Source of the DNA: Rhopalosiphum padi
Lineage: Eukaryota; Arthropoda; Insecta; Hemiptera; Aphididae
Reading direction: 5' to 3'
Assembly (NCBI RefSeq): GCF_020882245.1
Contig: NC_083599.1
Location: forward strand, 2,418,001-2,482,000
DNA length: 64,000 bases
Position numbers and translations under genes: made by a program. Under the pieces are notes generated by a model. That model saw only the letters and a program-made list of their open reading frames with translations, was not told the origin of the DNA and ran no database searches. This document shows positions 11,185 to 19,964 of this stretch, piece after piece. The stretch's first letter is position 1. Every line of letters begins with the position of its first letter.

Positions 11185-13000
11185 GACTCATCATTGGAAA
11201 TTTGTAACTTTGTTGAAATAATCAGTTGGTTGTGAAAAAGAAAATGTGCTTTGTTTAAATAAAAGTTCGGGCGACGTGACTCGAAAACGTTTCCGTAGTC
11301 AGCGGTCGTTGGAAAAGAAGTGTTTGATTGTGTCGTCTCTGCTTGGCCGGCGGTGAAAATTTATACAAGTGTTCGGAGAGAGTCCTTGAGTGTCGTCATA
11401 TAGCGCTTTTTTGGGATATTTTACATAATAATATAGTGGGAAACAGGTTGCTCTGTCGATAAGTGCCGGCAGCGCGCAACGGCGACGACGGGCAATCGGC
11501 TGCGATATCGACGCGATTGACACTGCTTGTGTGGGGGGTCGGGGGACAGGTATTGCATAACAATGTTGTTTGTCATATTAAATTTGCGCCTATACGATAA
11601 CAGATTATATAATTGGTTTGTCAGTTTTAATAATATAATAATAATAAAATGGTTAAGAATCATGTGACGTTACACCTTACAGGCATTTACAAAATATAAC
11701 TATTGAATAAAAAATCACATTTTAATAAAAAAATCTAAATTGATAAAAAACAGTTCAATAAAAAATCATTCTTCAGCATCTATCCGATGGGAAAGTAAAT
11801 TTAGTTGTTGCATTAGGGACGTGCGTGAAGTTGCCCCCTCCCACTTTAACCCAGAAATTTCAAACCTCAAAAATTGCTACAAATTTGCTAGAATTTACTA
11901 CGGAGTTTTTAAAATGTTTATTGCTTAGGTTTACCCAGAAAAAAATTTACCTGGGGGTGCAAACTTCACCGTAGCCCATCACATTAATCCATAAACTTCA
12001 AACCTCTTTAGAAAATGGTTACTAACTTTGTATTCTTTTTAAATTTTTTATTCAAATTACATTTTTATAATTAAAATATAGGTTTTTGTCCTCAACTGGT
12101 CTTTTTTTAACCAAATAAGATTAACAGAAGTTAAGGCATTTCCCCAGACCCCCTCCCCACCGAGCTTATTAAATGTGCTGTTAATTCAATAAGATTAAAT
12201 AAATAAATAATAATAATGGTAAGTTTTAATGTAGGGGAGAGGGGGTTACTATGAGACACGGAGCGCAAAATTTTAAAACATGTCTCGGCGCATTTACCAT
12301 CCGATGATCAAATATCAAATAACAAGTTAACATTGATAACAAATTTGAATTATTTATTATTATCGAATTAAGATGAAAGGTTCTAACCCTAAGGTACCTG
12401 CCTAAATAATAAATACAATGATGTTTAATATTTATTTATATCAGTTTTTGTGGAGGACATTTAAATTGTACATGTTCAATTTTCTTTATTGATAACTAAC
12501 ATTATGTTATAGTATGTTTTTGCCATTTATATTTTCTATTATATTATCTGAACTTTGCTAAAAAGAACGATTAACTTTCCCAGTGTTGTACAGTGTGAAT
12601 TTTAGTGTTAAGTATATTAATATATGGACTGCGCTCTTCTCATCACATTGTATCTAAGTACCAAATAACCAACATTTTCAATCAACTTCAAAATTATGTT
12701 TTCTCCACACACCGATTAGTATTAGTATAATAACATGTACTATTTGTGATACAATATATAAGTATAAACATACTTTAAAAAGACAATTACAGAAAATTAA
12801 TTGAATTATATGAAAAAAATTTTGTACAAAGAAAATATATGTTAAGACATATGCAAACGAAACATTTTAAAAATCAAGTAATATCTTACTTTTAAAAATT
12901 ATTAAAAACTAATATCATACTTTATTAATAAAAAATCACAGTCATCCCACAATAAAACTTAGTATAATATTATCACATGTCAATATAATATTTAATTTGG
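11185..13000. other. Shared non-coding tract at left edge of duplication
   Basis: A moderately GC-rich part at 11,260-11,560 is followed by strongly AT-rich DNA. The first 50 bp may be the tail of a piggyBac reading, clearer in copy 2. Open frames on either strand (such as 11,299-11,663 minus and 11,740-11,928 plus) overlap one another, have no domains and are not called. Poly-purine GGGGAGAGGGGGTTAC near 12,233 is the only other compositional feature. Confidence 0.5.
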
Positions 13001-14085
13001 CATAATGATGCTGAAGGTACAATTGCATTTTGTCGAAAAATTAATAATATTTATGGTTTATTAAATTCAAGAAATTTTTCAAGTAAGAGTCCTTACAATA
13101 AACCATTGTCTAATAATTTTTTGAACCTCAATTTATGTATAGAAGAATCTATAGATTATTTAAATGGAATCCAATGCTTTGAGAAATCACCTAAACGTGG
13201 AAGAAGATCAATATTATAATCGGAACGCAAGACAGGATTTGTAGGATTAATAACATGTTAAAAATCAATTAAAAATCTTTACAGTGAGGTTATAGAAACC
13301 AAAACAATTGCAATTTATACTTACCTATAAGTTTAATCTGGATCATTTGGAAATGCTATTTGGAGCGCTTCGAGCTTAAGGAGGTTCAACAATAACACAT
13401 CTGTAGCACAGTTTGAAGCTGCATATAAATCTGTTATTATCAATGCTGAAGTAAAATGTTCATCAACTGCCAACGCTTAAGCATTAGATAACACAAGTAT
13501 TTTGAGAATATCAAGTACGCATCAAAAAAAAAAAGCAATCTAAAATGCTGAATTGGTTATGTGCAGCAGGAACTGAAATAATTGAAACAGACGATATATT
13601 GGACATTTATAAACATAGAAATTACCATGATGATGTTGTAGCATACATTGCAGAATTTGTGGTTCGTAAAATTAAGAACTCTATTTTATGTACAGTTTGT
13701 GAAAAGTCTTTGGAAACAAAACAAATCTTCTCTAATTCAAAGAAAAAATAGAGGTGGTTTAATCTTTAAAAATACAGATGTTATTGAACTCAGTAAAATA
13801 GCAGAACGCGTAATTCGTGAATATCAAAGAATTGATGGGTCAAATATCGTTAGTAAGATTACACTTGAATGTATGAGAAAAATTAATATAAGTAAATATT
13901 TTATCTCACTAACAAATCATTTTATCGAACAAGAACCCCTCAGTAACCAACTTTTACAGCTAATTAAGCTCACAATGAACATTTATATAACACTAAGACA
14001 TCATCATATTAATTCTTTAACAAATTCAATAGATCAAAAAATTAGAATAATTACCAAACTTATACATAATATTGTACTATCATAG
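13001..14085 (+). pseudogene. P-element/THAP9-like transposase, C-terminal relic
   Basis: Segments read in order along the plus strand: a GT.AFCRKINNIYGLLNSRN motif (13,010-13,080), FLNLNLCIEESIDYL, a G-F-V-G-L-I-T segment near 13,240, AAYKSVIINAEVKCSSTANA near 13,420, then a longer piece at 13,545-13,740 with a D-D-V-V-A-Y-I-A-E-F-V-V core and a CTVCEKSL motif. A final piece at 13,750-14,085 has RGGLIFKNTDVIELSKIAER. This order matches the C-terminal half of P-element and THAP9 transposases. Three or more stops and a frame change near 13,740 kill it. The THAP DNA-binding domain and N-terminal catalytic part are missing. A LINE scrap on the other strand cuts off the 3' end. Confidence 0.7.
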
Positions 14086-14490
14086 GCTTTTTTAAATTCT
14101 ATGAATAGTTGCCACATATTCTGTTGATATTCGTACCTCTTTTCAATTATTTGACCTATTATGGATAATTGTTCTGTGATTGAACGGCCTTTCCGGAAAC
14201 CACATTGGTATTCACCTAAACAATTCTCCTCATAAGGGACAATACAATTTAGTAGTATTCTAGAGAAGATCTTGTACGCAGAGTTCAAGAACGATATCCC
14301 TCTATAATTGTCACATTTTGTCTTGTCTCCTTTTTTGTGCAATGATGATTGCCTCATTCCAGCTATCCGGTTCTCGTTCTTCCATCCATATTAACAGTCT
14401 GTAGATCACTACATGTAACTCTTCCCCCATGTATTTTATGAGTTCTAATGGAATATCATCAGTACCCGGTGCTTTCTCACCGGTGCTAAT
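14080..14490 (-). pseudogene. LINE reverse transcriptase scrap
   Basis: The minus strand encodes early RT motifs of a non-LTR element: a KAPGTDDIPLELIKYMGEE stretch (around 14,430-14,475), then after a frame change near 14,345 the block KKGDKTKCDNYRGISFLNSA and GEYQCGFRKGRS, ending in an F-K-K-A-Y-D motif where active RTs have F.KAYD. Everything after motif A is missing. Copy 2 has six additional bases (two codons) at the corresponding position of 14,395 that restore the alignment to relatives, so copy 1 has suffered a 6-bp deletion. The scrap is inserted into, or joined to, the P-element relic. Confidence 0.75.
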
Positions 14491-15049
14491 TACTCAATAA
14501 TTAGGCATTCAGATCTCCCTGCTTATCAAGTGGAGAAATTAAAGGAGCTTGTCATTGGTAGAATTGACTCAAAAATGGCATTGGCACCTCAATGTAGGAT
14601 CCTGCTTGATTGCTTAAAACCCAAAGTTAGAGTTGCCCTAGTTGTCCCAAATGCTTCGGACATAACAATGAAAATGAGACATGCAATTTGTCAATCAAAT
14701 TTTACTATAAAAGGGGATCTGAATTTCAATCAGCAAAATGATTCAAAAGAATTGCATGGCCATCTCGCAAGCATTTGCGCCGCCATACATCATCGTCTGC
14801 AATCAGGCACCCTAGACATGATACCAACCAAATACTACAATAACAACCTTTAACATGACAAAGATACTAGTGGTTCCTCTATTAAAGATCCTGCGTGAGA
14901 ACACCTCAAATAATGAATCTATAAAACTATATAAAGGGCTAGCAGGCTACGAGGTAGGAATGGAGAGCAAAATGTATGACGTTGACTTTTCACCTATCAC
15001 AACAAAAGTGACCACCATTACCAAAAAGAATGCAAGGGGTTTTTCATAA
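14491..15049 (+). CDS. Unrecognised open tract, two short frames
   Basis: A frame open from at least 14,491 to TAA at 14,851-14,853 reads as about 115 residues. It is soluble, with a CRILLDCLKPKVRVALVVPN stretch and a helical end (HLASICAAIHHRLQSG). The first ATG-like start listed at 14,530 is in fact GTG, so the true start is unclear. A second frame from ATG 14,855 to 15,049 gives 64 residues, almost directly after the first stop, and the two overlap by none. Composition is unlike the AT-rich surroundings. The tract sits 2 kb upstream of the viral glycoprotein block, so a viral or retroelement origin is possible, but I match it to no family. Confidence 0.3.
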
Positions 15050-15757
15050 AATAATATTTACTTAGGACTTGAAACAATATACTTCCGACGGGGGAGTCTA
15101 GCAACAGAGAATATAACAAGTCATAAACAAAATCGTGTCAAATTACATTGACCTTTCAGAATTAAGATCCCTGTTGAAAATAATAGCAGCATATGTCAAG
15201 TGAGGGTTCTCAGAGACTAATGTTCAAAACAAAAGAAATCTGTAGAATTAAGTGATGGCCAGTTTCTAAGTACCCATGGTCTTTCATATCTTATAGCAAG
15301 GCAGAATATTCTTTCTTTACCAGGAAGATGAATTTGAGTCCCGAAATCAACACAGAGAGTGGGAGTCCTAGAAATAGAGACTACAATAACTGTACACAAA
15401 CCCCACCAGTGAAAGTTGTCTATAGACATCTCATTCAATTGGTTGTACCAGGAAGCAACTAATCTCTGTGTCTGACAATCCCTGAAAGACCTGTCATATC
15501 AGACTTAATTGAAACCAGTGAGCAGTTCCTGATGGCTTTTTTGACCCCAATCAAGATGCTGGAGAGAAAACTATCATACTTCATTTTAATCTCCCCCTTG
15601 CTAATAGAGAATGTTAGGTCAGGAATCTTCAATGAGGACAATAAGATAATGTCAAAATATTTACATAGGGGCCAAAAGAGAAGATTTTCCTACACTGCCT
15701 TGGTAAAAGAGGAAATAGGGTCACAATCTTGGAATACTACTTGCTTTTAATAGATTA
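15050..15757 (+). pseudogene. Degenerate coding-like tract, unrecognised
   Basis: The plus strand shows runs of 20-45 codons between stops that look protein-like in the same frame or adjacent frames, for example ELSDGQFLSTHGLSYLIARQ near 15,240. A similar phrase about ETT/ENIT-S-HK recurs near 15,105 and 15,375. These may be remnants of the same unknown gene as the tract at 14,491-15,049. No motif is diagnostic. The minus-strand frames at 15,217-15,641 have no better claim. Confidence 0.25.
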
Positions 15758-17208
15758 ATGGTTATTGTTCGGACTTCGTCAACTTGTGTTCACGTTGCCC
15801 AGTCCCACTGCCCCAGGTTGGTAACACTACCAAAGAGACGCTCCTCTTCACCCCGGTCGCCTACTGGCAGTTCGCAACGGTCGCGATGTTTTCGACGGCG
15901 CGTCCGCTCGGCGGCTATCATTCTTATTAGTATTGTTTTCCTGGTTGCCGTTCGCAACAACACCTTTATACACGCCATCTTGTTCTTTATGTGTATAAAG
16001 CACCGTTCTGTGTAGAAATATTGTTTTGATTTGAAGCTCGTTCATACAATATTTAGCTTTCGGTCCCGTCGACCATTAGCATCAAATATAAGCTCCAGCA
16101 GTTCGCCGTTCATGGTTATTTTGCAGCTCGCAGTCATATTAATGTGGTAATTATTCACATGGTCCAGCTCGGATCCAAAACCTCGTGGTTTTAATCTCAA
16201 GTTCATCTCTCTCCAGTCCTTTTATTAAAGGATGTTCGAGTTCACATAGCGAGTAAGATGTCTCAGCATATACATTTTGAAGATATTTTAGATGAAATCC
16301 GTGGTAATATTTCAAATAATTCATTAGAAAGAATACATCTTTAACAAGAAAAGATTTACATAATATTCAAACATCTTATAAGCTAAATAATAAAGTTATA
16401 TTACATGCAAATTGTTCGAGCCCGAATGATTTCCCGCCGATTCACTTAATCGCCAAAAGCTTTGCAAGTCGCGTGATCGGCGCGGAGTATCGGTCGGGCA
16501 GCCATTCCCACCTTCACCGCGGACGCGCGGAGTCTATTGTCTTGGAGCTCATCACGATTGTCACCTCGGGCCGTTTGTCTTTGTCTTTTTCCAACGGTCG
16601 AGCCGGATAGGCGTCCGTCTCGTGCCGCCCGCCAGGTGATTGTAAACCTCGTGGTTTTGTCATTTGTAGCTTTTTAAGCTTTTAACTATCTTCGCTGTGC
16701 TTGCCACGTTATTGTGCTCATCACAGTCTTCGCCGGGCGTGCCGTTTTTTGTCGAGCCGTCAGACGGTATCTTTTCGCGTGTGCGTGCCCTTTGCGCCGT
16801 TATTACACAAACCACGTAGTTTAAGCTTTTTCAGCTTTTCACGTGTGCGGCCGCTTTGTCGGCCCATCGGCTCCGGATATTTTTTATATCCGCGTTATAC
16901 GTGTCCCGTGTGCCGCCGTCCAGCGTCTACAGCGTCAGTGATTGGACAACACCAGAGAGCTTTGCTCCCAGGCCAGTAGCTTTTTGTTATACGTATATAT
17001 ATATAATTATTTTCGAATAAATCTACCACTCCAATGTTATAACTAACCCTTATACACCAAACCAATCTAAACCTTTCGCAGTTTATCTGCTTGCCTTTAG
17101 AGGTTTGCCCGACAGGGTTCGCAGCTTATATCTGCTTGCTAATTCGTTAGCTTTTCCACAAATCTGCGAGCTGTTATATCTACCCTACTATCCCTTAGTA
17201 CAAGGTAG
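15758..17208. other. GC-rich, hairpin-rich tract before viral block
   Basis: Base composition rises sharply compared with both flanks between about 15,790 and 16,980. Three short palindromes share a core: AAAACCTCGTGGTTTT at 16,177-16,192, AAACCTCGTGGTTT at 16,644-16,657 and AAACCACGTAGTTT at 16,809-16,822. AAGCTTTT words cluster at 16,665-16,685 and 16,823-16,840. A small frame at 16,257-16,344 (ATG TCT CAG...) resembles the start of aphid transposon ORFs, but it stops after 28 codons. At 17,076-17,150 a TTCGCAG.TTAT.TGCTTGC phrase is repeated. Long open frames on both strands (15,758-16,045; 16,701-16,979) follow from GC content and are not called as genes. Confidence 0.45.
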
Positions 17209-17568
17209 ATGAACTTTCACTTTAAAACTTTTTGTTTTATTTTATTTATTTTACCTTTTATATTATCTTCTAAAACATCTAACAAATTTCTACATTTATA
17301 CACAGATCAACATAATAATATCGGTTATAACTTATCTAAAACACTTAATCACACCGTTTATATATATTCTACAGCACCTGTTTGGCAAGTAAATACTACC
17401 AATACTTACGACTGTTATAATGTTACTTACACATATTTTAATTCAACTTTACATTACGGTTATTTTGATAATTTGTTACAAGAAACCATTAAGTCTTATA
17501 GTCAGTACAATCAATACTCAACTAATCAATTTCAAACTGAGTTATTAGGTTTCGTATATCATGTCTGA
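17209..17568 (+). CDS. Virus-like small secreted glycoprotein (endogenous)
   Basis: 119 codons from an ATG at 17,209. The first 21 residues form a strong signal peptide (FCFILFILPFILSS core). The mature part is short, tyrosine- and asparagine-rich, has several N-x-T/S glycosylation sites (near residues 47, 62, 71 and 78) and a single cysteine near residue 66. No C-terminal membrane anchor is present. The stop overlaps the next start (ATGTCTGA, 8 bases), a compact arrangement typical of RNA virus genomes and foreign to insect genes. The frame is intact in both duplicate copies. Function in the source virus would be a minor virion or secreted glycoprotein; this is inference from features, and I have no family match. 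No host promoter is evident. Confidence 0.6.
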   Translation: MNFHFKTFCFILFILPFILSSKTSNKFLHLYTDQHNNIGYNLSKTLNHTVYIYSTAPVWQVNTTNTYDCYNVTYTYFNSTLHYGYFDNLLQETIKSYSQYNQYSTNQFQTELLGFVYHV

Positions 17569-19003
17569 TGGTAATAACTTAACTACACGTAAAAATAAAA
17601 CCAATAATAATCCTATTAATAATAAACGTAACAATAACAAAAAGGTGACTAATCAAGTTTACCAAAACAGTCAAAAGTATTGGGTACAACCTCAAGCTCA
17701 ACAACCAAACACTGTATATTTATCCTACCCACAGATACCACAATATATTGTACAACAACCTAATAATAACAAACAAGTCAAACAGATTAACAGATTTAGC
17801 CGTAGTAAGAGTTCAACTCGCACTAACGAACGTAGTAAATCTAACACGAGACAACAACAACAACCTCAACGTCGTACACGTAGTCAATCTAGACCACGTA
17901 CTGCTTCTGTTAACTTTAACATACACACTACAAAAAGCACTGATAATAACGCTTCTCATTCCATTGGTCCCGAACAAGATGCTCTTAAATATCTTAGGTG
18001 GCGCAAAACTATTAATCACAATGGTCGCCCTACAGCGGCTGCTCGCTTTTCTTTCGCATTACGTATGGCCAATCGTATCGATCGTATGTCAGAAGCAAAC
18101 TTGATGACGACATTTTTGCTCTCACTTTTAATCTCCAACATTCGACTTTCTTCAATGATGCTCTTTGGTCTAAAAGTGAACACAAACCTAATTCCGATGA
18201 TTCCACACATCTTTTGTCTATTGTCCGCACGGCTTGTGATGTTTACATCAATCGTCTCTCGCAACCTCTATCTGATAACCCTGCTGACAATACTATACAT
18301 AGTGTACTTACCATCGGTAAAAGCTGATTTAGACCTAAAGAACTTATTATATCATAAAACTATTAATAAGGCTTATTTTTATGATAATCATGTCAACTTA
18401 ACTGTCTCTACTCATTTTAATCATGATTTTGTTGAAAGCTTAAACCCTTTAGTCCGCAACATCTATGACATACATTTACAGGCTTACGAAAAATCGTACG
18501 ACACAGTTTATACTAAACATCTTATTCAAAGTATAAATAGTGCTTTAGATCGTATACAAATATTACGTATTAAACCATCTGAAGTTTTCGACGGTGGTTG
18601 TGTAAAACTCGATCTTGCTACTTATAGTAAGTGTTTCTTTGGCCCTAATGTAACTACTACATCTTACGTTTTCCCTCGTTTGGAAACTAGCCATATGAAC
18701 CGTGACTTATTTTCTATATTCGTGTTTTTAGATTATGAAGCATTGGTAAAACTAACTTTTTCGGACATACCTCATGATGATACCAATGTTGCATGTGTAC
18801 GTAATGTCTATAATAAACATTTCCTTAATACACAAAATTTACGAAAAATTATCTCTACTGACTACAAATTGTGTGTTCAGAGTAGCAATGTTAAAGTTCC
18901 TAGTTATTCTTATTCACGGCGTAAGCGCGAACTAACTGAAACACACGATCTGCACTATTATGACGATTTTTTTATGGCGAATTCAATTACTCAAAGCCTA
19001 TAA
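17561..19003 (+). pseudogene. Virus-like nucleoprotein/spike overlap read as one ORF
   Basis: 480 codons that look like parts of two viral proteins. Residues 1-75 are N/Q-rich. Residues 78-116 are a basic SR-rich linker (RFSRSKSSTRTNERSKS...), and up to about 180 the sequence is basic, as in nidovirus nucleoproteins. From about residue 181 the frame turns hydrophobic. A signal-peptide-like segment lies at nt 18,257-18,325, followed by a secreted domain with cysteines, N-glycosylation sites and a furin-type RRKR site at residues 453-456 (nt 18,917-18,928). The nucleoprotein reading appears to continue in the third plus frame to a stop at 18,327. The single long ORF is therefore best explained by an indel near 18,060-18,105 that fused two originally overlapping genes. 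The glycoprotein frame breaks at 19,003. Both copies share these breaks. Confidence 0.6.
18016..18327 (+). other. Alternative frame: likely nucleoprotein C-terminus
   Basis: The frame beginning after a TAA at 18,013-18,015 stays open for 103 codons to TGA at 18,325-18,327. From about 18,103 it encodes a hydrophilic, helical sequence (for example RTACDVYINRLSQPLSDN) with the character of a structured nucleoprotein end. The frame of the 480-codon ORF is abnormally hydrophobic over the same bases. The stop falls within the DNA that encodes the signal peptide of the glycoprotein frame. This is the pattern of two overlapping viral genes. Confidence 0.45.
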
Positions 19004-19102
19004 ATGTACAGACTTTTTACCACCTGGCCTATCGATGTCCCCTGATGAAATACGCAAAACCAATACATACTTATATTGTGATTCTTGTCGCAAAAGTATT
19101 GA

Positions 19103-19888
19103 TTGTATTTTGGCTTAACCTGTGGCTGGCGTTTAGTTTCATCTTTTACGAAACTATTAGGTGGTGAATGCGCAATAACTAATGATTTAACATATATTAA
19201 GACATCTATCTATTTAAGTTTGAATACTCTTAATACTTTGGTTGGTAAACAAGATGTAGTACTCGATAATTTCCATAAGTCTTTTAACATAGAACATAAA
19301 CAAATTTACAAAATAGCTATGGAATTAACTAGAACAATTGAAGCTTTAAAAACTCTCACTAAATTAACTAATCAATTCGTTACCGATTCTAACGACGCTA
19401 TGTTAAACTTGACACAATCTGTTATTTGTAATTCATTTGACATCCACGCTAACTTTCTAAATAGTAAGCTTAAACAAATTTTGGATGCATTTGATTCTAA
19501 TTACAATAGATTTTTGGCTATGTTTACCATAGATAAATTTAACGATAACTTACCTAACTTTTCATTAACAACTTATGCCAGTTCTCAACTTTTAAAATAC
19601 GGCATTAGTACTGACTTCCGCAACGCTAAATTTATAGTTCTTAACACGGAGCGTACTATTGTTGACAATTATTCTGAAATTAAATTTTCTCGCTTACTAC
19701 CACTGAAACACAATTCCACAATCAGTGACAAACCTGATGGTTTCATAATCAATTTTGAAAATCTCTATATGACTGACAATATAACTAATAACAACTGTTT
19801 CACCTCAACTTTCTCTGGTACAGCTTTATGTACCGTTGGTCAACACAAACGTTGTATGCGAGTCAAAAACCTGTCACCATGTATTAAA
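19103..19888 (+). pseudogene. Virus-like spike fusion subunit, truncated
   Basis: The open frame resumes 100 bases after the previous break. It begins without a true ATG (TTG), so it is a continuation and not a separate gene. Between 19,003 and 19,120 another frame carries a cysteine-rich piece (about 35 codons), implying two compensating frame changes. The product has a long helical, leucine-heptad-like region (about residues 35-105), cysteine pairs and N-glycosylation sites near the end (NITNNN), and it follows a furin site upstream. That is the order expected of a class I fusion subunit. It has no transmembrane anchor or tail: the viral sequence stops at the tRNA gene beginning at 19,889. 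The reading through to 19,903 is tRNA sequence. Confidence 0.55.
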
Positions 19889-19960
19889 TCCTCGGTAGTA
19901 TAGTGGTAAGTATCCCCGCCTGTCACGCGGGAGACCGGGGTTCGATTCCCCGCCGGGGAG
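19889..19960 (+). tRNA. tRNA-Asp (GTC)
   Basis: A 72-nt cloverleaf can be drawn. Acceptor TCCTCGG pairs with CCGGGGA (one T-G wobble) with discriminator G. The D-arm contains TAGTGGTAAGTA. Anticodon stem CCCGC/GCGGG encloses the loop CTGTCAC with anticodon GTC. The T-arm GGGG-TTCGATT-CCCC is canonical, and both Pol III boxes are present. CCA follows at once (19,961-19,963), which eukaryotic tRNA genes do not normally encode. No T-run terminator directly follows; TTT at 19,964-19,966 is the nearest. The gene directly abuts the 3' end of the viral relic on the left and a MITE on the right. Confidence 0.9.
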
Positions 19961-19964
19961 CCAT

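Noticed and set aside
11299..11663. Minus-strand frames repeated in both copies
   Set aside because: Conservation reflects the recent duplication; the frames overlap each other and have no protein features.
15758..16045. Arg/Ser-rich open frames on both strands in the GC-rich tract
   Set aside because: Frames on both strands are expected from GC-rich DNA; there is no domain and the codon pattern is not coding-like.
16701..16979. 92-codon frame upstream of the viral block
   Set aside because: Composition-driven; its sequence repeats the palindromic words of the tract and ends without features.
18016..18264. Minus-strand frames within the viral block
   Set aside because: Antisense shadows without motifs, overlapping strong plus-strand readings.
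17561..19003. One authentic 480-residue protein
   Set aside because: The N- and C-terminal parts have opposite character, and another frame is protein-like over the overlap, so a fusion of two overlapping viral genes is more likely.
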